A DNA stretch of 10,246 nt from Parachlamydiaceae bacterium (lineage in GTDB: Bacteria; Chlamydiota; Chlamydiia; Chlamydiales; Parachlamydiaceae), in contig PLSG01000509.1 of assembly GCA_003164155.1 (NCBI GenBank), forward strand, positions 639 through 10,884, in the 5' to 3' direction. Below are positions 1 through 6,600 of the stretch, in pieces (position 1 is the stretch's first letter; each line of letters begins with the position of its first letter). The translations under genes and the position numbers were made by a program. The notes beneath the pieces were generated by a model. It saw only the letters and a program-made list of their open reading frames with translations. It was not told the DNA's origin and made no database searches.

Positions 1-714
1 TTTTTCATGCAGCCGCTGCCCTGTTTCATGGGAACTCAAGGCCCACGCATCCAAAATGGTGGTGCCGTCATCTTTGTGCACTATCCTGAAACGGCTGGCA
101 TGGCAAAGCAGCCAGAAGGTGCGAAAATCTGAAAATAGATCGCGGTCTTCTGCTAAGGTCTGCAGGTCTACCTCCAAGAACGCCGGCCGCGAAAGACGAC
201 AGTTATCTCGCAATAGGCGTAGAGAACATCCGCTAAGCACCAGACCCCACCCTTTGCCTTTCACATTGAGATATTCTTGCAGCAGGGAAAATGGCGAGCG
301 CCGCCCCTTGAACAGCGTCGGATTTCTCTGACATTCATCCAAAGAAGTGGATGCAGAGCTCACTAAAATGGGAAGGGTATTAGCACAAGCCCCAAAGTTA
401 ACAGGATAGGACCGCCCATCCATGCACTGGGAGTCGCAGGCGCACAAATCATCAAAATCCAAGACCTTGATTAAAAGATTGCGAGTCCATTTCAGGCAGT
501 CCCCGTCCTGCAAATAAATCCGCCAGAGCTCCTTGAAAAGCGTGTATTTGCGTTCCAGAACAGTGGAAAACATGTCATTGCCTGCCAAGCCATAGTCGGA
601 AAAGGTTTGAAAGGTTGCCTGGCATCTGGCTATTTCTTGGGTATAGGAGGCTAATAGAATGTCTCCGCATATTTTCAAGGCCTTAAAGTCCTGTACTTCT
701 TCTGCTCTTTTCAT
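1..714 (-). CDS. Eco57I/PglX-type DNA adenine methylase family protein, N-terminal part (cut by left edge)
   Basis: The reading frame is open from an ATG at 712-714 to the left edge: 238 codons with no stop. The visible part fits my recollection of the N-terminal region of large Eco57I-type methylases found beside SNF2 and DUF1998 helicases: YPVN at residues 103-106, an LD pair at 125-126, SPFSLLQEYLN at 140-150, LRLLRDN at 165-171, RPAFLEVDL at 176-184, and a DF..FWLLCHASRF stretch at 196-209. The family methylates adenine N6 in a recognition site to mark self DNA (known for PglX/BrxX, DrmMI and type IIG enzymes). The SAM-binding and NPPY motifs would lie beyond the edge, so activity and site cannot be judged. 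It begins 21 bases after the stop of the upstream helicase gene, with only a weak purine-rich ribosome site (AAAGAAAG), and is probably co-transcribed. No PD-(D/E)XK nuclease motif is obvious in the visible part. The family call rests on remembered consensus, not a search. Confidence 0.72.
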   Translation of the reverse strand, partial: MKRAEEVQDFKALKICGDILLASYTQEIARCQATFQTFSDYGLAGNDMFSTVLERKYTLFKELWRIYLQDGDCLKWTRNLLIKVLDFDDLCACDSQCMDGRSYPVNFGACANTLPILVSSASTSLDECQRNPTLFKGRRSPFSLLQEYLNVKGKGWGLVLSGCSLRLLRDNCRLSRPAFLEVDLQTLAEDRDLFSDFRTFWLLCHASRFRIVHKDDGTTILDAWALSSHETGQRLHEK

Positions 715-735
715 GGCTGGCTTTCTTTTAATTGA

Positions 736-3639
736 TTAGAACTGTATAGCTGGAACTAATACCGACAGGCTTAAAAGGTCAAAACCCGCCGGCTGGATGG
801 CACAACTCCACGCACGCGCTCGTCTCGCCACCTGGCTGGCACTGCGTACGCGTTCATGATCGCATTTCAGCACTTCCGCCCTCTCTTTACAAATGGCGTG
901 CAAGGTGTCATGCATTTTTTGGTAGAGATCCAATCCTTCCTGAACGCTGCTTTGGCGGCGCTCCGGTGGAATATTCTTGTGGGGAGGGATTTTCCAGAGC
1001 CCTCTAGCCTCATCTTCACATAGAAGGCGCAAACCCGTCATTGCCGTATGCTCTAAGGTCAAGATTTCCTCGACCACCATGGTCTTATTGATCCGCTTCC
1101 GTCCCTGGATGGCGTATTCGGTTGATAAGGAGTGGCGGAGGCGTAGGAGGAAAAGAGTGGTGAGCTCTTTGACTTCTGTCGTGAACAGCGCGCTGGAGCG
1201 TGCGGCAAGTTCTGGCCGGTCGACACACAAGGAACACTCCGCGAGATACTCCGCCAAAGCTAAAACGACAGGGTGTGAGCGGTGCAGATGCTCGATGCCG
1301 CCGCCACAATTATCCGAGAAAGACAGAGGCAATTTCTCCCCATAACCAAAAGCCTCAAGACTCTCCTTGAGGGCTTTAGGGAGATAGCTGACCGGAAGCC
1401 AGTAGCCATAGGAAGCTTTTTCAAGTGGAGCCCCCAATCGATAGCAAACCTCCTGAACAAATAGCCTTACATCGTTTTCGTCACCGATTAGGTTGTTCAT
1501 TTTATGCCATTCGGCGATAACCTCAGTCGGGCGCAGCCAGGATTGGGAGTAAAGGGTGCGCGCAGCATGTGCTGCAGCCTTGGTATCTTCCTTGAATTTT
1601 GAGGAGATCACGCTAGCATCCCCAAAGTCCCACTCTAATTGGATCTCCTTTTTCACAGGCTTTATCGCAGTCCCCACCACGGTTTCGAGAATCAGTCCGG
1701 CCAATGCCCTCTGATCAACCGGAATAGGGATAGACACCCCAAGTTCCCTTTGTATGCTCCCAATCTTGCGGTGAATCACTTGCAACACGGTTTGGTTGAC
1801 CGGATTATTTTCGCCATAAATGGTAGCCGCACGCACCACCTTGACCTTTTGCCCATAGCGGTCAACGCGCCCTTCCCTCTGTTCTAGACGACAGGGGTTC
1901 CACGGAAGGTCATAGTGGATGATAGCATCAAAGGCATGCTGCAGGTTTACCCCTTCGCTCAAACAATCCGTTGAGATAAGCACACGTGGAGAGGCCTTCA
2001 GAGCGCTTTCAAATTGGTCAATCACCAGACGCCGTTCATCCGGGGAAAGCCGGCCGGAGACCCAGCGGATGTTCGCGCCAAAAGACTTCAAGGCCTTTTG
2101 CAATTGCGCATAGAGGTATTCAGCCGTGCTGACATAGCGGCAGAAGATGACCGGATTTACCCCCTCAGCTAGCCACTCCTTCAGGAGCTTGATCAAGACA
2201 GCCAGTTTGGGATCGCTTTTGGGGCTATGCATCTCCAGCAACTGTTGTTCCAAGGCTGAAATAAGAAGTTCATAAGGGCTGTCAGCGCCCCTAAGTAAAG
2301 GCTCTATGTCCGAAAGTACTTCCTCGGTATCGGGGTCTTCATCGACCAGGCAACCCATGGTTTCAGGATCCTCCAAGGATGATAGTGAATCTTGAGCGTG
2401 CATATTTGCCTTGCGATTGCGTAGCGCGGCGAGGACCGCGGCAGGACTGCTCGAGGCACAGCGCAGCAGACCTAAAGCCGTCCAATGATGCATAATTGAG
2501 AAGTCTAAAGCAGCTTTGCCCTGACCCAACGGTTTTTCACGCGTGCTTTCATGCATAGATTTTTCTACGTAGTCCTTTAAATCCAAAAAGAACCGCTGGA
2601 AATCTCCAGCTATTTTGTAGCCCAGTTCAAGACTTTTTTTGCACGGAAAAGAAGCCCCGTCTTTCCATTCCTCAATGTCTGCACGCCGCCGCTGCACCAG
2701 GTGGCGAGCCAATTTCTCCCGCAAGGCATCGCGTTGCGCCCCTTTTTCCAGTGACTGCAGCTGACGAAAACTGTCGTCTAAAAGACCCAGCAGATTGTAG
2801 AAGGCTTCTTCATCTCCGCTATGGGGAGTGGCAGTCAATAGGATAAGATGGCGCTGCGGATCTTTACATAACGCCTGCAGAAGGCGGAAGCGTTGATGGC
2901 GCTGGCTATGCGCGCCTCCCACACAACAATGGGCCTCTTCCACAATGACCAAGGGTGGACATGTCCGAACAAACTCATCGCGATGGCGGTCCCCCTTGAT
3001 ATAGTCCAATGAGACAATGGTATAGGGATAGACCTCAAATAGCGATTTCCCTGCTGGGAGGCCCCTTTCCAGCCCCTTTACAGTGGTCGGCTTCACCACT
3101 TCCGCATCAATTAAAAACTTATCCTTAAGCTCCTGCTTCCACTGCTCGCATAAGTGAGGGGGACTGATCACACTAAAAGAATCAATTTCGCCCCGATCCA
3201 AGAGTTCCCGTGCAATAAGCGAAGCCTCTATCGTTTTGCCTATGCCTACATCATCGGCAATCAGCAGACGAACCACCTCATGTGTCAAAGCCATCATCAA
3301 GGGTACAAGTTGATAGGCCCGCGGACGTACATGCAAGTGGGCAAAGCTGCGGAAAGGACCTGCGCCTACGCGCAAGCGCAGACGGCAGGCATCGCGCAGC
3401 AACAAACCAGACAAGTGTGAACCGCTCTTGGAAGCGTCTGGAAGAGGAAATGAGGCCGGAACGGGCGGCGGATTTTCCAAGGGAATATAGACTAGACGAG
3501 AGTTGACCGCAGAGCCGGCTAAGGGTCTGATGCGCAGGGAGTGCTCTTCTGGCTGAGAAAGCACTATCCATTCGCGCCCACGCAGTTGAATTAGGTTGCC
3601 TGGCTGAAACTGGGTGATGTTATCTTGCCGCGTGTTCAC
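736..3639 (-). CDS. SNF2/RapA-like superfamily 2 helicase, DISARM DrmD-like
   Basis: 967 aa and apparently full length. It is probably a DNA translocase that uses ATP to move on or remodel duplex DNA; in DISARM the equivalent subunit is DrmD. Motifs seen: an N-terminal beta-rich segment (FQPGNLIQLRGREWIVL, 11-27) as in RapA/HepA relatives; Q-like motif RPRAYQ (105-110); Walker A DDVGIGKT (129-136); motif II EEAH (234-237), where a DEAH is usual; motif III LTATPHSG (268-275); motif IV VIFCRY (497-502); motif V STDCLSEGVNLQ (556-567); motif VI QREGRVDRYGQ (587-597). The last 370 residues form a helical tail ending in LLSLSVLVPAIQF, a typical family ending. The start is GTG at 3637-3639, overlapping the previous TGA as GTGA, with a GAGG Shine-Dalgarno 10 bases upstream. 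The next in-frame Met lies near residue 115, inside the helicase core, so GTG is the credible start. Alternatives are other SNF2-like defence helicases such as DpdE or ZorD. Confidence 0.87.
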   Translation of the reverse strand: MNTRQDNITQFQPGNLIQLRGREWIVLSQPEEHSLRIRPLAGSAVNSRLVYIPLENPPPVPASFPLPDASKSGSHLSGLLLRDACRLRLRVGAGPFRSFAHLHVRPRAYQLVPLMMALTHEVVRLLIADDVGIGKTIEASLIARELLDRGEIDSFSVISPPHLCEQWKQELKDKFLIDAEVVKPTTVKGLERGLPAGKSLFEVYPYTIVSLDYIKGDRHRDEFVRTCPPLVIVEEAHCCVGGAHSQRHQRFRLLQALCKDPQRHLILLTATPHSGDEEAFYNLLGLLDDSFRQLQSLEKGAQRDALREKLARHLVQRRRADIEEWKDGASFPCKKSLELGYKIAGDFQRFFLDLKDYVEKSMHESTREKPLGQGKAALDFSIMHHWTALGLLRCASSSPAAVLAALRNRKANMHAQDSLSSLEDPETMGCLVDEDPDTEEVLSDIEPLLRGADSPYELLISALEQQLLEMHSPKSDPKLAVLIKLLKEWLAEGVNPVIFCRYVSTAEYLYAQLQKALKSFGANIRWVSGRLSPDERRLVIDQFESALKASPRVLISTDCLSEGVNLQHAFDAIIHYDLPWNPCRLEQREGRVDRYGQKVKVVRAATIYGENNPVNQTVLQVIHRKIGSIQRELGVSIPIPVDQRALAGLILETVVGTAIKPVKKEIQLEWDFGDASVISSKFKEDTKAAAHAARTLYSQSWLRPTEVIAEWHKMNNLIGDENDVRLFVQEVCYRLGAPLEKASYGYWLPVSYLPKALKESLEAFGYGEKLPLSFSDNCGGGIEHLHRSHPVVLALAEYLAECSLCVDRPELAARSSALFTTEVKELTTLFLLRLRHSLSTEYAIQGRKRINKTMVVEEILTLEHTAMTGLRLLCEDEARGLWKIPPHKNIPPERRQSSVQEGLDLYQKMHDTLHAICKERAEVLKCDHERVRSASQVARRARAWSCAIQPAGFDLLSLSVLVPAIQF

Positions 3640-6600
3640 TTTCCAAATACCTCAGTATGTTTTTCAAAAATAGATCCCCACGTCCGCTTATCGACGCCAA
3701 ACCGCAGCACGATACAACCTCCGGCCTGCAGCCTCTTTGTGATGGCCTCATCCTTGGCTTTTTGTATGGGGAGATGATGATCTGGTCCGTCCACGTATAT
3801 GACGGCTTGTACATCCGAATATGCAAAATCAGGACGGGTTTGAAATTGAGCCAAAAGAGGCTGTTCTCTGTCTGGCAACCTAAGACCAAGCACTTGCACT
3901 TCATGCAACCAAGTTTTTTCCAAAGACGACTGAGAGCCGCTCTCAAGTTTCTCTAGATGTTGTTGTTGATGCTGTCCATGCGCACCTTTGTGGATGGAGG
4001 CTTTAGTCAAGCGGCAAAGAAACTCCAGCACTTGCGAATTGCGCCGGTCTATGGCAGGATGATCCATCTGGTTGCCATAGCTGAGGATGCAGCGATAGCA
4101 TGCTGCTTCGCACTCCAAAAGGCTGTCAGTTAGCTTAGCAGGTACCACAGGGAGGCTATTGTCCCAATTATAGTGACATATGGACAGCGCGGTGCGGGCT
4201 AAGGCGTGTATGGCAGTTGGTTCATTTATAATGCGCGACAGTATCCCCGCTCCCCCTTCGGCAGCCTCATAGAACATAAAGCTATTCCGATTTTGCGCAT
4301 CGGGCAGAGGTTCGACCGCTAGCTCTGAGCTTTCAAGCTGATAGGTCACTTCTATTGATCGCTTCAGAACGTGCTGCAAGGTAACCAATGCATTTGGATC
4401 GGTAATACCATGTGGATTGATGATCAGGGTGTTTTTATTGTCCTCGACAAAGGGGGTAACACGCCGCACCTCCGAAGAAGTTTCGACATCTCCGTCCTGC
4501 TCTTCAGGGCTTTGATTATCCTTTGCCCAGCTACCTGTTTTGGCATCTATGTTAAAGCCATACAAGCTCTTGTTAGTTCTTCGGCGCCATCCCAAATTGA
4601 TTTTCCAAAGACGCGTGGCCGCACCGTATTCCATCTCCAGCAGCACACCCTCTTCATCGCTAACCTTTGCCGGGGTAGATCTGCGGCCCTGGTCATTGGC
4701 AGGTTGACGCCAGGTGGTAACCGTGTCATAACCGAGACGCTGTCTTTCTTCCTCGTCGGAGGTTATTTTTTGTCTGCGCCGAGTTATGACGCGTTCGACG
4801 CGCAGAAGGGCAGTTAAGCCGGCACCGGTGAGAGGAGCATTGCATCTTTCACAGTGGTCAAATTTGAAGGCCTCTCTGTCGTGCGAATAACCACAGGCCG
4901 AACACAGTTTGGCCTGGGCAAGAGGCATGTGGGAGGCGGCTTCTGGTTTGTCTGAAGAACAGCTAATCGGCAAGTTTACGCGCACCACGCTATAGGTACT
5001 TCCCTCGTGATAGATGAGAGCATGCGGGCCAAATTCTGACAAGCCGATGAAACGCGGCCTAGCCAGGAAAGTATCTCGTCCAATCCCTTTACGGCGCGCA
5101 GGAATATATGCCAACAAGGGGAGGCGTGGGAAGTTATAGCCCGGAATGAATCCCTCAGAAGCCAGGTACCGATAGGTATAGAAGTCACCCTTCACGTCTT
5201 TCAAGAGTTCCAGGTGGCTTTCCATCTCACTGCGTCGCGCTTTTAGCTGATCCGTCACCTTGCTGTCGCGCGATATCCGAATTTTATCGTTCAGCTCTGC
5301 CACCTGTTGGCTGGTGGCTCTATGCATCTCTCGCCATCTATCTAACTTGCGTTCCAGCTGTTCATAGGCGCCTTGTATGGTGCGCTCTAGCCATCCATTT
5401 TGATACCAAGGGGCTACCACGGAGGTCAATTCTGGCTCAACAGATCGCATCACTTCGCTGGCTCTTTCACCTGCCCGCTTGCGTGCCACTGATTTTACCA
5501 AACCAATCTGGAGGTCATTGATGATAGGTAGCTTTTCTGACTGCTCAAGATCCACCAAATCTTTGACTGAATCGCCGAGGCATGTTCCGGTCTCAGCTAG
5601 CCAAATGGCGTGTATATGACTTTTAACTAGATCCTCATTGGCTAAATCCATTGTCGGAACGGTGACAACTCCAGAAACCATGCGGCTTGGCTCCTGGAAG
5701 AAGTATTGGTCGTGCAGTGAACGCGCGGCACAATAGGTAATGATCAATGCTGGCTGCCCACTTCGACCCGCACGACCACTGCGCTGTGCATAGTTAGCCG
5801 GTGTGGGTGGAACGTTTCTTAGGAGGACGACATTGAGCGTTGAGATATCAACCCCCAATTCCATGGTGGGGGAACAGTAAAGTACAGACAGTTTTCCCTC
5901 ACGAAAGTCTTTTTCCCTTTGGACACGCGTATCCGCAAACACTTGAGCGGTGTGTTCACGCGATTCAACGCGATGCAGGATACTGGATGAATCTTTATAG
6001 CTCAGGGCAACACGCAGGTATAAATCCCTAAAGAATTGATTTACGTCTTTAGCTTGCGTTGCGTCGCCAGCATAGACCCACCTTAATGCTGCGGCAACAA
6101 TAAAATAGCCATGTATCTTTTCTTTGCTTTTCTCTAAGGGTACTTCTTCGAGAAACCCATAGCTACAAAGGCTTTTCAGCATAGGGATCAAAAGACGAAT
6201 ATACAATTCCGCCGAAGTTTCTTTTTTGCTTTCCTCTTTGTTTTCCCTTTTAAAACGATCAGGCCCTAGCACGCTCTTTATCTTTTGAAGCATCCGCCGG
6301 CCAAATCTTGAACGCGAGGAAAGAAACTCCAACTTATTTGTGGAGTCTAAAGTCTTCTCCTTTGATAAGGGGACCATCAATCTATGAGGAGTCAAGTTTT
6401 CACCCTCTGAAAGGCCCCAGCGGTCTGTCAAATGCTGATAGCTATTATTGCGGATTGAATCCTGGTGGTCAGGATCGAGGTACTCAGACTTAATGCATAG
6501 AGATTTTCGCAAGGTGTCAAGGAGTTCTGTGGCAATTTCACAACGCATTTCAACGGAAATTTCCAACCACTCCACAGCCTTGCTCCAATGCTCTAAGTCT

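Noticed and set aside
56..331. 91-codon plus-strand ORF at the left edge
   Set aside because: It lies opposite the open methylase-family frame, which shows good family motifs; the plus-strand product is Arg/Ser-rich without features.
4371..4817. 148-codon plus-strand ORF opposite the large helicase
   Set aside because: It lies wholly antisense to a gene with clear helicase, zinc and DUF1998 motifs, and its own translation shows no domain or ribosome site.
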